NCBI RefSeq assembly: GCF_026107515.2
Contig: NZ_JAPCHW010000001.1
Coordinates: 474,812-538,811 of the forward strand
Length of the DNA stretch: 64,000 bases
Direction of reading: 5' to 3'
From: Glutamicibacter sp. MNS18
GTDB lineage: Bacteria > Actinomycetota > Actinomycetes > Actinomycetales > Micrococcaceae
The translations under genes were made by a program, and so were the position numbers. The notes below the pieces were generated by a model, which saw only the letters and a list, made by a program, of their open reading frames with translations, made no database searches and was not told the origin of the DNA. Below are positions 9,139 to 18,800 of this stretch, piece by piece. The first letter of the stretch is position 1. Every line of letters begins with the position of its first letter.

Positions 9139-10068
9139 ATGGCGCTGGCAGAAAAATACCACCTTCCCCTGACCGATCTGAATTTCTCTCAGGCACGGTT
9201 CACACGGCAACTCATCGAGCAGGACGACCCGGCACACCTCCAACAGGTCGTGCAGCTGTCCTCCACCCTGGTGCTGCCGGTTGCCCAGGGGCGGGCACCA
9301 CTGAATGGCTCGGGACTGGAACTGGTGCCAAGTGCCGACTACCCGCTGCCCGATGGCGGCGAGTTCATCTATCTGGGGCAGGGCGGCGGGCACGATTATG
9401 TTGCCGCGATGCTGCCGGCAGCACCTCAGGACGGCGGCAGGGGTGCCGAATGGATCGACCTTCGTACCGCGTTCACCAGCGTGCCGGTTGAAGAGCAGCA
9501 CCTGATGCTCATCGCCCAGGCAATCGTCAACTGGCGGCAGAGCTGCAGGTTCTGTCCACGTTGTGGTTCCGCGCTCCGGTCTACCACCGGCGGGTGGGTG
9601 CTTCGGTGTGTGGACAACGACCATGAACTGTTTCCGCGGACGGACCCGGCGGTGATCGTGGCGATCGTGGACGACGCGGACCGGCTGCTGTTGGGCGCCA
9701 ACTCTCGCTGGACCAACCGTGTCTACTCCGTTCTTGCCGGGTTCGTCGAAGCCGGCGAGTCCCTGGAATCCGCCGTGCGACGTGAGGTCTTCGAGGAATC
9801 CGGGGTCCGGGTCGGGGATTGTGCCTACCGTGGTTCGCAGCCCTGGCCGTTGCCCCGCTCATTGATGCTCGGCTACACGGCGCACGCGCAAACCACGGAC
9901 CTGGTGCCGGACGGGTTGGAAATCCTCGACCTGCGCTGGTTCAGCCGGGAGGAGTTGGGACAGGAACTGCGGGCGGGCAGCATCCAGATCCCCAGGGGGG
10001 TGTCCATCGCCCATGCCCTGATCCGCGACTGGTATGGACAGGAGCTTCCGGAGGCCGCTGACCTGTGA
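9139..10068 (+). CDS. nudC: NADH pyrophosphatase / NAD-cap RNA hydrolase NudC
   Basis: A 309-residue Nudix hydrolase that splits NAD(H) into NMN(H) and AMP and, in characterised homologues, removes NAD caps from RNA. A zinc ribbon begins CRFCPRCG and closes with a later cysteine in LRCVDN; the fourth ligand is not obvious. The Nudix box is GFVEAGES through REVFEESGV with the REVxEE core intact. The NudC signature is SQPWPLPRS, close to the family SQPWPFPxS that distinguishes NudC from other Nudix enzymes. The ATG at 9139 is preferred to an upstream frame extension because of the leaderless-type -10 box. Its stop overlaps the GTG of uvrD2 (GTGA), so the two are coupled, as in the nudC-uvrD2 pair of mycobacteria. 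Confidence 0.93.
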   Translation: MALAEKYHLPLTDLNFSQARFTRQLIEQDDPAHLQQVVQLSSTLVLPVAQGRAPLNGSGLELVPSADYPLPDGGEFIYLGQGGGHDYVAAMLPAAPQDGGRGAEWIDLRTAFTSVPVEEQHLMLIAQAIVNWRQSCRFCPRCGSALRSTTGGWVLRCVDNDHELFPRTDPAVIVAIVDDADRLLLGANSRWTNRVYSVLAGFVEAGESLESAVRREVFEESGVRVGDCAYRGSQPWPLPRSLMLGYTAHAQTTDLVPDGLEILDLRWFSREELGQELRAGSIQIPRGVSIAHALIRDWYGQELPEAADL

Positions 10069-12173
10069 GCGAATTACCCACGTCACCGGACCTGCTCGCG
10101 GGGCTGGACGCCGAACAGCGGCGGGCCGCCGAAACCCTCAGCGGGCCCCTGTGCATCCTGGCCGGAGCCGGCACCGGGAAAACCCGGGCCATCACCCACC
10201 GGATCGCCCACGGGGTGCACAGCGGAGTTTACAACGCCACCAGTGTCCTGGCCCTGACCTTCACCACCCGCGCGGCAGCGGAAATGCGCACCCGGCTACG
10301 CCACCTTGGCGCCCAGGGAGTCCAGACACGCACCTTCCATGCCGCCGCATTGCGGCAATTGCAGTATTTTTGGCCGCAGTCGATTGGCGGTTCGCTGCCC
10401 AACCTCATCGAGCATAAGGCCCCCCTGGTGGCCGAAAGCGCGCGCCGATTGCGCTTATCCAGCGACCGGGCCATGGTGCGCGACCTGGCTTCGGAAATCG
10501 AATGGGCCAAGGTTTCGATGCACTCGGTGGAAACCTACGCCAAGGTGGTTGACGGACGCGACCTGCCCAACGGAATCGAACCGGTGACGATGGCGCGGAT
10601 CTTCCAGACCTATGAAGAGCTCAAGGACGACCGCCAGGTCATCGATTTCGAGGATGTGCTGTTGCTCACCGCAGCCGTCCTGGAAGACAACGAGAAGGTC
10701 GCCGCGAGCGTGAGACAGCAATACCGGCATTTCGTGGTCGACGAGTACCAGGACGTCTCACCCCTGCAGCAGCGCCTGCTGGACCTCTGGATGGGCGAGC
10801 GCCAGGACCTATGCGTGGTGGGTGACGCCTCGCAGACGATCTACTCGTTCACCGGGGCGACCCCCGATTACCTGCTGAACTTCCGGCAACGCTTCCCCTC
10901 GGCGGAAGTGGTCAAGCTCGTGCGCGACTACCGGTCGACCCCGCAGATCGTCGCGTTGGCCAACCGGATCCTGGCCACCCGCCGAATCGAAAGCCAGGTG
11001 CCGGACCGGACGGTGACCTGGCCCGAACCGTTGGAGCTGGTCGCCCAGCGGGAATCCGGACCTGAACCGGAGTTCTTCGAGGCCTCCGACGATGCCCACG
11101 AGGCGGAGGAGATCGCCCAACGGATCAAGGCCCTGGTTGGTCGTGGCCAGGACGTCAGCGAGATCGCGATCCTTTACCGTACCAACGGACAGTCCGAGGC
11201 TTTCGAACAGGCACTGACCGCGCACTCCGTTCCCTATGTGATGCGGGGAGCCGAACGGTTCTTCTCGCGACGCGAAGTGCGGGAAGGCATGCTCGCCTTG
11301 CGGGCCGCATTGCAGGTGGACTCCGATTTGCCGGCTCCGCAAATGGTCAGGGACGTGCTTTCATCCCACGGCTATTCGGCCACGGCACCGGCCGTGAGCG
11401 GAGCCCAACGCCAACGCTGGGAGTCGCTTTCGGCCCTGGTCCGTCTCGCGGACGAGATGGCCGCCGCGAAAGAGCGCGAGGGCGGGCAGACCACGTTGCG
11501 CGAGATCATTGCCGAACTGGAGGAACGGGCCGCGACGCAACATGCGCCCACCCTCAACGGGGTCACCCTGGCGTCCTTCCACGCGGCCAAGGGCCTGGAA
11601 TGGGATGTGGTGTTCCTTGCCGGGCTGAGTGACGGGCTGGTACCCATCACCTACGCCAAGGACCAGGCCGGATATGACGAGGAACGGCGGCTGCTCTATG
11701 TGGGGATCACCCGAGCCCGGCTGCAGCTGGTGCTCTCCTGGTCGCTGGCAAGGACCCCGGGCGGCCGGGCACACCGGTATCCCTCGCGATTCCTGGACTC
11801 GATCCGTACGGTACGCGAAACCAGCAACCGGACGCAGCCGGTCAAACGTCGCAAGGAACAGAAACTCACCCCTGCCGTCTGCCGTGAATGCGGTACCTTC
11901 CTCAGCAGCGCCCGGGAACGGAAACTGCGCCGCTGCTCCAGCTGTCCGGCGGCCTACGATGAATCGCTGTTCGAGACGCTACGCACGTGGCGGCAGGAAG
12001 TAGCCCAGGCCAACTCCGTGCCGGCCTTCGTGGTTTTCACCGACACGACCCTGATGGCCATTGCCGAGGACAAGCCGCGCAACCTGCAGGAGCTGAGCCG
12101 GATTTCCGGAGTCGGCAAGTCCAAGCTCGACCGTTATGGCCACGCGGTGCTTGAACTGGTGGGCCAGGTCTAG
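10065..12173 (+). CDS. uvrD2: ATP-dependent DNA helicase UvrD2
   Basis: A 702-residue SF1A helicase unwinding DNA 3' to 5' in repair. Motifs: AGAGTGKTRA with K39, VVDEYQD with D226-E227, GDASQTIYSFTGA (motif III), HAAKGLEWD (motif V) and GITRAR (motif VI). A tetracysteine zinc module CREC...CSSC starts at C606, and an HRDC domain fills roughly 635-702. This motor-tetracysteine-HRDC order defines actinobacterial UvrD2, as distinct from UvrD1. Translation begins at GTG inside the nudC stop. It belongs with ATL, AdnA and AdnB in one repair neighbourhood. In Mycobacterium tuberculosis UvrD2 is reported as essential through its tetracysteine/helicase part rather than HRDC (family knowledge). Confidence 0.94.
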   Translation: MSELPTSPDLLAGLDAEQRRAAETLSGPLCILAGAGTGKTRAITHRIAHGVHSGVYNATSVLALTFTTRAAAEMRTRLRHLGAQGVQTRTFHAAALRQLQYFWPQSIGGSLPNLIEHKAPLVAESARRLRLSSDRAMVRDLASEIEWAKVSMHSVETYAKVVDGRDLPNGIEPVTMARIFQTYEELKDDRQVIDFEDVLLLTAAVLEDNEKVAASVRQQYRHFVVDEYQDVSPLQQRLLDLWMGERQDLCVVGDASQTIYSFTGATPDYLLNFRQRFPSAEVVKLVRDYRSTPQIVALANRILATRRIESQVPDRTVTWPEPLELVAQRESGPEPEFFEASDDAHEAEEIAQRIKALVGRGQDVSEIAILYRTNGQSEAFEQALTAHSVPYVMRGAERFFSRREVREGMLALRAALQVDSDLPAPQMVRDVLSSHGYSATAPAVSGAQRQRWESLSALVRLADEMAAAKEREGGQTTLREIIAELEERAATQHAPTLNGVTLASFHAAKGLEWDVVFLAGLSDGLVPITYAKDQAGYDEERRLLYVGITRARLQLVLSWSLARTPGGRAHRYPSRFLDSIRTVRETSNRTQPVKRRKEQKLTPAVCRECGTFLSSARERKLRRCSSCPAAYDESLFETLRTWRQEVAQANSVPAFVVFTDTTLMAIAEDKPRNLQELSRISGVGKSKLDRYGHAVLELVGQV

Positions 12174-12289
12174 GACAGGTTCTCCCCAGCGTGGCACCAT
12201 GGCGGCCACCAACCCGGCTGGAAGTCCTAGGCTGTGAGACACCAGCCAGCTGGCGGGTCAACAAGATTTTTTCGGATCGGAGGATTGTT

Positions 12290-12895
12290 ATGCCGGCTCA
12301 TCCCAAAACGGTGGATTTCTATGCCGAGGACAATATCCCTGTGCGGATCGTGCGATCGACCCGGCGCACCAAGACCATTTCCTCGCAGTGGAAGAATGAA
12401 CGTTTCGTCGTGTCGGTGCCGGCCGCACTCAGCGAGTCGGCCGAACGGACCTTTGTCGAGGAAATGCTCAAGAAGTATCGACAGCGCAAGGTCAACGCGA
12501 ACCTGGCCAATAGCGACGACATGCTGCAGCAACGCGCCTACCAGCTGGATCGGCGCTATACCGGGGGACTGGCCCGGCCGGTATCGGTGCGCTGGGTCAG
12601 CAACCAGGACAAGCGATGGGGATCGGCTACCCTGTACGAACGCACGATCCGTTTGTCCAACAGGCTGCAGTACATGCCGCAGTGGGTCCAGGACTATGTG
12701 CTCGTCCATGAGCTGTGCCACTTGGTTGAGCCGGCCGACGGCCATGGGCCACGGTTCCAGGCATTGCTCGATCGGTTCGAACGCAGGGCGGAGGCCGACA
12801 TCTACCTGAAGGCTTTCAGCACCGGATACCGGGCCTATGCCCGGGAGTCTGGCCAGCCCCAGGATGACATCGACGGCTTCGACGACGTCGACTGA
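12290..12895 (+). CDS. YgjP-like (DUF45) zinc metallopeptidase-domain protein
   Basis: A 201-residue protein of the YgjP/DUF45 family, related to WLM and SprT zincin domains. The zinc site is VHELCHLVEPADGHGPRF: H140, E141 and H144 form HExxH, and a downstream histidine in GHGPRF is the third ligand. VRWVSNQDKRWGSAT is the characteristic family stretch before the active site. The ATG at 12290 is chosen because a good ribosome site (GGAGG at 12279-12283) precedes it by 6 nt. It follows uvrD2 and a TAGGCT box at 12228-12233 may be its promoter. SprT-related enzymes clear DNA-protein crosslinks, and the neighbourhood fits that, but no function is shown for this family here. Confidence 0.85.
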   Translation: MPAHPKTVDFYAEDNIPVRIVRSTRRTKTISSQWKNERFVVSVPAALSESAERTFVEEMLKKYRQRKVNANLANSDDMLQQRAYQLDRRYTGGLARPVSVRWVSNQDKRWGSATLYERTIRLSNRLQYMPQWVQDYVLVHELCHLVEPADGHGPRFQALLDRFERRAEADIYLKAFSTGYRAYARESGQPQDDIDGFDDVD

Positions 12896-12968
12896 GACTG
12901 AGGCCCAGTACAGTGCGCCCCCGGGCCCGATACCCGATCCCTTGGGGAACCCGTCAGATCCAACGTAC

Positions 12969-13006
12969 AAGGTCCGTCAGCATCCTGTAGCATGCCGACG
13001 GACCTT
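12969..13006. terminator. Bidirectional terminator between convergent genes
   Basis: Ten-base perfect arms (12969-12978 AAGGTCCGTC and 12997-13006 GACGGACCTT) enclose an 18-nt loop containing a weak GCAT/ATGC pairing. It lies between the YgjP-like gene and the zincin gene, which converge. No T tract. Confidence 0.65.
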
Positions 13007-13041
13007 ATGCGGGTATCGTCCGGGAAATGGGTGGAAGCCCG

Positions 13042-14454
13042 TTAAGGCTTGTCCTGCGGATCGTCTTCTTGTGGATCCGCGGGAGTATCAAAACCACCAT
13101 CAAGCAGTTTGCCCAACGCCGCATCGAAGTCCTCATACTCCGAGGCCGCGGTTTCACGGCGGCTGGTGAAGCTGGCAGGGTCGTCCAGGTCATCTGCCGT
13201 GGGCATCAGATCCGGGTGATCCCAGACAGCGTCGCGCCCCTGAAGACCGCGCTCATTGAACAGGTGCTCCCACAAGGCGGTGGCCTCACGCAATTTGCGT
13301 GGACGCAATTCCAGGCCAACCAGCGAGGCGAAGGTGTTCTCGGCCGGGCCACCCGAGGCGCGGCGTCGGCGGAAGGTCTCACGCAGGTGTTCGGAAAACG
13401 GAAGGTTCTTGGCGGCCAAGGCCACCACATGGTCCACCCAGCCTTCAATCAAGGCCAGGGTGAGCTCCAGGTTTTTCAGGGCACGTTCCTGCACCTCGGT
13501 ACGTTGCGGGGTGAACAACCCCTCGCCGAGCATCTGTTGCAGCGACTCGGGATTCGACGGATCAACACCGCGCACGGCTTCCTCGATGCGTGACATGTCG
13601 ATATGTATGGCCCGGGCGTAACTTTCCACGGCGCCGATGAGCTTGGTCGACAGCCAGGGAACCCGGTGGAACAACCGGATATGGGCGGCTTCGCGCAACA
13701 CCACATAGAGCAGGATCTCCTGCTCGGGGATTTCCAATCCGTCGCCGAATGCCGTGACATTGGTGGAGACCAGCCCCGGGGTCGTGCCCGCCAACGGCAA
13801 CCCGATATCGGTGCCACCGAGAACGTCCTTGGCCAGGGTGCCCAGGGCCGTTCCCAATTGAGCGCCGAACATGCTGCCCCCCAGGTTGCGGAAGATCGCA
13901 TCCGAATTGCCCAGCATGCCCTTCATCTCCTCGGGCATCTGCTCACTGAGCGAGGAGGTGATGGCCTTGGTGACCGATTCGGCAATGGGTTCGGTCAACT
14001 GCTTCCAGGTCGCCAGGGTCTGGTCGAACCATTTGCGTCGGGTCCAGACTTCCAGGGGCAAACCGGTGCCCTCGAAGACTGTGGCATTATCCAACCACAT
14101 GCCTGCCAGATGCGAGGCATCATTGATTGCGCCGGCACGGGATTCACTGATTCCCGGGTCATCGCCGGCATAGGCCTGCAGGGCGGTATCGGAAGCCAGC
14201 TTCCAGTTCACTGCCCCACCGGAGGGGTTTCCCTGCATCATCGCGGACATGAAGCTCTGCGCCTGCTGCATCATCTGCTGCATGGCCGCAGGATCGTTCG
14301 CCTGGTCGCCCAACGCCGCACGCAATTGCGGTGGCAGGTTGTTGGGGTCGAACCCTCCACCAAAAAGTTGTCCAAACATCGCGGCAAGGGGATCCTGCGG
14401 GTCGTTCTCGTCGTCTGAGCCATGGGGTCGGTTATTCGGAGGGTTCTGTGCCAT
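13042..14454 (-). CDS. Zincin_2/DUF2342-family predicted metalloprotease
   Basis: A 470-residue actinobacterial protein matching the zinc-dependent metalloprotease/DUF2342 family (Rv3195 type). The N-terminal 75 residues are rich in Asn, Gln, Met and Pro. A central stretch, LLYVVLREAAHIRLFHRVPWL, carries the putative active site, but it reads R-E-A-A-H rather than HExxH. A further EGWVDHV at about residue 350 could supply ligands. Proteolysis is therefore a family-level prediction, not evident from a canonical motif. The C-terminal 30 residues are acidic. The ATG at 14454 is favoured because a TATTTT box ends 6 nt upstream. The gene diverges from the PDZ/Lon protease, the same Rv3195-Rv3194c order as in mycobacteria apart from orientation. 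Confidence 0.82.
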   Translation of the reverse strand: MAQNPPNNRPHGSDDENDPQDPLAAMFGQLFGGGFDPNNLPPQLRAALGDQANDPAAMQQMMQQAQSFMSAMMQGNPSGGAVNWKLASDTALQAYAGDDPGISESRAGAINDASHLAGMWLDNATVFEGTGLPLEVWTRRKWFDQTLATWKQLTEPIAESVTKAITSSLSEQMPEEMKGMLGNSDAIFRNLGGSMFGAQLGTALGTLAKDVLGGTDIGLPLAGTTPGLVSTNVTAFGDGLEIPEQEILLYVVLREAAHIRLFHRVPWLSTKLIGAVESYARAIHIDMSRIEEAVRGVDPSNPESLQQMLGEGLFTPQRTEVQERALKNLELTLALIEGWVDHVVALAAKNLPFSEHLRETFRRRRASGGPAENTFASLVGLELRPRKLREATALWEHLFNERGLQGRDAVWDHPDLMPTADDLDDPASFTSRRETAASEYEDFDAALGKLLDGGFDTPADPQEDDPQDKP

Positions 14455-14460
14455 GTAATA

Positions 14461-14466
14461 AAAATA
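14461..14466 (-). promoter_or_regulatory. Putative -10 box of a leaderless transcript (zincin gene)
   Basis: On the minus strand TATTTT is followed by TATTAC and then the ATG at 14454, a 6-nt gap with no ribosome site. This is the most A/T-rich example of the leaderless pattern in this window. Confidence 0.45.
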
Positions 14467-14634
14467 CCCGGTCGAGCTGAGAGATGGCATGGCCTGGCAC
14501 CACAGTTCGCTTTCGGCACACCAAGATACCCCGTAGTGCGTATGAACTTCCACAGGCTTATTCAGTAGGCTAGTAGTGCGCCTTCGCATTTAGAAGGCCC
14601 AGAGCCTTAACATTTTCGCGGCGGGAGCGATTAC

Positions 14635-15732
14635 GTGCACGAGACGGAACCACTGCAAGGTGCTGAGCATGCCCAAATGCAGGGATCCAGAACGCACGGT
14701 CGCAGGAAATCCGGTGGTTCCGTGGCCGGAACCATAGCGTTGCTGTTGGCCGCGGTGATTTCCTTCATGCCAACCAACTTCGTCGTCGAATCCCCCGGGC
14801 CGACCGTTAACACCATGGGTGAAATTGACGGTCAGGAATTGGTCTCGATTGTGGGCATGGACAGCTACCCCAGTGACAGCCAGCTCGATATGACCACTGT
14901 CTATGTCCAAGGCGGCGGGCAGAACCGGGTGACCGTTCCGGTGATCCTCGAAGCGCTGGTCAATTCGACCAAGGACGTGGTGGCCGAGGAAACCGTGCTG
15001 CCGCGCGGGGTGAGCAGCGATGACCTGAGCCAGCAAAACGACACCTTGATGGCTTCGTCGCAAGAACTGTCGGTGGCTGCAGCCTTCAACGAAATGAACA
15101 TCCCCTTCACCACCGAACTTCGGGTCGCCGGGTTCGGTACCGAGACCAACAGCGGAGCCCTGCAGGAGGACGACCTGCTGCTGGCGATCAACCAGACCCC
15201 GGTCAAGAACCTGTCCCAACTCAAGGAAGAGCTCAACGACAAGGGAACGGCTGCGTCCACCTTGACGGTGCGCCGGGGAGAACAGACCGTGGACGAAGTC
15301 GTCCGCACAACCCCTGCGGAGGACGGAACCCAGCAGATGGGAATCTACCTCAGTTCCACTTACGTCTTTGAGCACCAGATCGACTTCGGTGTGCAGGACA
15401 TTGGCGGTCCCAGCGCGGGCATGATGTTCGCGCTGGCGATTATCGACAAGATGACCGAAGGGTCGCTGGCGGGTGACACGCACGTCGCCGGAACCGGGGC
15501 CATCACCGATGACGGGCAGGTCGAACCGATCGGCGGAATCGCCCAGAAGATGGCCGCCGCCAAGCGTGCCGGCGCCGAGGTATTCCTGGCCCCGGCGGAT
15601 AACTGCCCCGATGTGCAGGGCCGGGTGCCACTGGGATTGAACGTCGTGAAGGTGGCGACGCTCGGAGAGGCCCGCGAGGCATTGACCAGCATCGCGGACG
15701 GCACCGATCCGCAGGAATTGCCGTCGTGCTAA
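14635..15732 (+). CDS. YlbL-type PDZ/Lon-like membrane protease
   Basis: A 365-residue protein with an N-terminal membrane anchor (about 29-48), a PDZ domain (about 155-230) and a C-terminal Lon-type Ser-Lys protease domain. The nucleophile is S260 in GGPSAGMMFAL and the likely base is K305 in GGIAQKMAAAKRAG; the 45-residue spacing matches that of Bacillus subtilis YlbL. It is the Rv3194c type. The protease domain lies outside the membrane by the predicted topology. The start is GTG at 14635, preceded by GGGAG about 10 nt upstream. A TAGGCT box at 14566-14571 may serve as promoter. YlbL in Bacillus degrades an SOS cell-division inhibitor (family knowledge); the substrate here is unknown. Confidence 0.9.
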   Translation: MHETEPLQGAEHAQMQGSRTHGRRKSGGSVAGTIALLLAAVISFMPTNFVVESPGPTVNTMGEIDGQELVSIVGMDSYPSDSQLDMTTVYVQGGGQNRVTVPVILEALVNSTKDVVAEETVLPRGVSSDDLSQQNDTLMASSQELSVAAAFNEMNIPFTTELRVAGFGTETNSGALQEDDLLLAINQTPVKNLSQLKEELNDKGTAASTLTVRRGEQTVDEVVRTTPAEDGTQQMGIYLSSTYVFEHQIDFGVQDIGGPSAGMMFALAIIDKMTEGSLAGDTHVAGTGAITDDGQVEPIGGIAQKMAAAKRAGAEVFLAPADNCPDVQGRVPLGLNVVKVATLGEAREALTSIADGTDPQELPSC

Positions 15733-15748
15733 GCGAACGTAACCCAAA

Positions 15749-15779
15749 CGTGTGCCGTTTCACAGCTGAAACCCACACG
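15749..15779. repeat. Interrupted inverted repeat between the PDZ protease and UPF0182 genes
   Basis: CGTGTG and GTTTCA on the left (15749-15762) pair with TGAAAC and CACACG on the right (15767-15779) around a CAGC loop, with a small bulge. No T run follows. It may be a terminator of the protease gene, an operator or a 5'-UTR hairpin for the next gene. Confidence 0.5.
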
Positions 15780-15859
15780 CGACAGATACCAATATAAGTA
15801 ATGAACACGCGTCTCGGCACGAATTTGCTCACCGAGACCTTGAGTGTGAGGAAGAAATA

Positions 15860-18800
15860 GTGTCAATCGGACCGGATAGTCCATTCGGAGGACCCCCACG
15901 GGGATCCGACGAGCCCCAAAGACCGTCGAGACCACCTAACAAGAAGACCTCGCCGCTGACGTTGACGATCTTTGCGGTCGGTATTCTCGTCGCATTATTC
16001 GTCTTCTTTTCGAACTTCTATGCAGACATCCTCTGGTTTAACCAGCTGGGATACTCCGAGGTCTACTGGACCGAGAAGGTAGCCAAGGCCGTCATCTTCG
16101 TCATCGCCGCCGTGCTGATGGCCGTGCCGATGTGGCTGTCCATGCGCACCGCCTACAAGCACCGCCCGGTGTACGCGCCGACATCCAACCGCCCGGACAT
16201 GATGAGCAAGTACCAGGCGCAGCTGGAACCGATCCGTCGCTTCCTGATGATCGGTATCCCAGCCGTGATCGGCGTCTTCTCCGGCATTGCCGTGGCAGGA
16301 CAATGGCAGACGGTGTTGCTGTTCCTGAACCAGGAGTCCTTCGGGTCAACGGATCCACAGTTCAACCTGGACATCTCCTTCTTCATGTTCTCCCTGCCGT
16401 TCATCTCCCTGATCAACGGTTTCCTGATCTCCGTGGTGCTGCTGGGCGGAGTGGCGGGTCTGCTGACCCATTACCTGTACGGCGGAATCCGCATCGAGGA
16501 ACGCGGCGGGGTGACCATTGGCAAGTCCGCCCGCGTCCACGCGGCGATCATGGTTGCGTTGTTCCTGATCCTGCAGGGCGTGAACTACTGGATCGGCCAG
16601 TACGAGACCCTCACCGACCAGTCCGGGCGTGCCGCCGGCGCCTTGTACAAGGATGTCCATGCGGTCATCCCTGCCCGGATGATCCTGGCGATCGTCGCCG
16701 TGTTGATCGCGGTCACCTTCATCATCGCCGCCTTTACCGGCCGCTGGCGACTGCCCATGATCGGTACCGCCATGCTAGTGGTCACCATGATCGTGGCCGG
16801 TGGCATCTATCCGTTCCTGGTCCAGGAGTACCAGGTCAAGCCGTCCGAAGTGACCCTTGAACGGCAATATCTCGAACGAAACCTCGAGATGACCAGATTG
16901 GCCTACGGGCTCGATGATGTGGAAGTGACCCCATATGATGCCAAGGTCACGGCGGAATCCGGTGCCCTGGCCGCCGAAGCGGCCACGACCAACAACATCC
17001 GCCTGCTGGATCCGAACCTGGTATCCGCTGCGTTCGCGCAGTTGCAGCAGTTCCGTAGCTACTACGCCTTCCCGACCAACCTGAACGTGGACCGCTACGA
17101 TATCGACGGCAACGTCGAGGACACCGTGATTGCGGCCCGCGAGGTCACTGTTGATCCCAACGGTTCGTGGGTCAACCAGCACGTGACCTACACCCATGGC
17201 TACGGTCTGGTGGCAGCCTATGGTAACCGCGTCGATTCCAGCGGCCGCCCGGACTTCATGCTCGGCGGTATCCCCACCGGCGGGACCCTGGCCAGCGACG
17301 AAACCTATGAGCCGAGGATCTACTTCGGTGAGCGTTCACCGGAGTACTCGGTGGTCGGAGGGCCGGAAGGCTGGACCCCCCGTGAAGTCGACCGGCCGAG
17401 CAGCGGATCGGAAAGCGACGATGTCCGTTACACGTTCACCGGTTCCGGCGGACCGAATGTGGGCAACTTCTTCAACCGGCTGGTCTACTCGCTGAAGTTC
17501 GCCTCGACCGACCTGTTGCTGTCGGATGCGGTCAACGCCGAATCGCAGATCCTCTACGATCGCACCCCGCGTGAACGCGTGAGCAAGGTCGCGCCGTACC
17601 TGACCCTGGACTCCAACGCCTACCCGGCCATCGTGGACGGGCGAGTTAAGTGGATCCTGGACGGTTACACCACCTCGAACGCGTTCCCGTATTCGCAGCA
17701 GCAGCAGCTGGAATCGGCAGTGACCGACTCGCTGACCAACGCCTCGGAATTTGATCGGCTGTCGGGCCGGATCAACTACATCCGCAACTCCGTCAAGGCA
17801 ACAGTGGACGCCTACGACGGCAAGGTCGAGCTCTATGCCTGGGACGACCAGGAACCGATGCTCAAGGCCTGGCAGAATGTCTTCCCGACCAGCGTGAAGC
17901 CGATGTCGGAGATGTCCGGCGAGCTGATGGCCCACGTGCGTTACCCGGAGGACATGTTCAAGGTCCAGCGTGAGGTCCTGACGACCTACCACGTGGAAGA
18001 CCCGGACGACTTCTACGAGGCGAACGACGCCTGGCAGGTGCCGAACGATCCGACCGCGACCGGGGAGATCAAGCAGCCTCCGTACTACATGTCGTTGAAG
18101 ATGCCGACCCAGGACGATGCGACATTCTCGCTGACCTCGACCTTTATCCCGGCCGCTTCCCGCACCGGGCAGCAGCGCAACGTGCTGTTCGGCTTCCTTT
18201 CGGCCAACGCCGATGCCGGCACTACCGATGGCGAACGCCATGAGGACTACGGCAAGCTGCGGTTGCTCGAACTACCGCGTGATACCGCGGTACCGGGGCC
18301 GGGCCAGGCACAGCAGAACTTCGATACCACCTCGCGGGTGACAACCACGCTGAACCTGCTGCGTCAGGGTGCCTCGGAAGTGCGTGGCGGTAACCTGCTC
18401 TCGCTCCCAGTGGGTGGCGGTGTGCTGTACGTCCAGCCGGTGTATGTCCAGTCTTCCGGCCAGACCAGCTACCCGACACTGCGCAAGGTACTAGTGGCCT
18501 TCGGCGAGTCCGTGGGCTTCGCAGACACCCTGGGTGAAGCCTTGGATGAAGTCTTCGAAGGCGACTCCGGAGCCGTGACCCAGGAAGGTGATGGTTCCGA
18601 CGGAGGCGACATCGTCGAAGGCGAGGAAGGTGAGACTCCGCAGACGCAGACCAATGACGAGAAGCTCACCCAGGCCTTGGCGGACGCCAACGCGGCAATC
18701 CGCGAAGGCCAGGAAGCCTTGGCTGACGGGAACTTCGCAGCCTATGGCCAGGCGCAGCAGAAGCTGCAGGATGCACTGAACCGTGCGCTCGAAGCAGATG

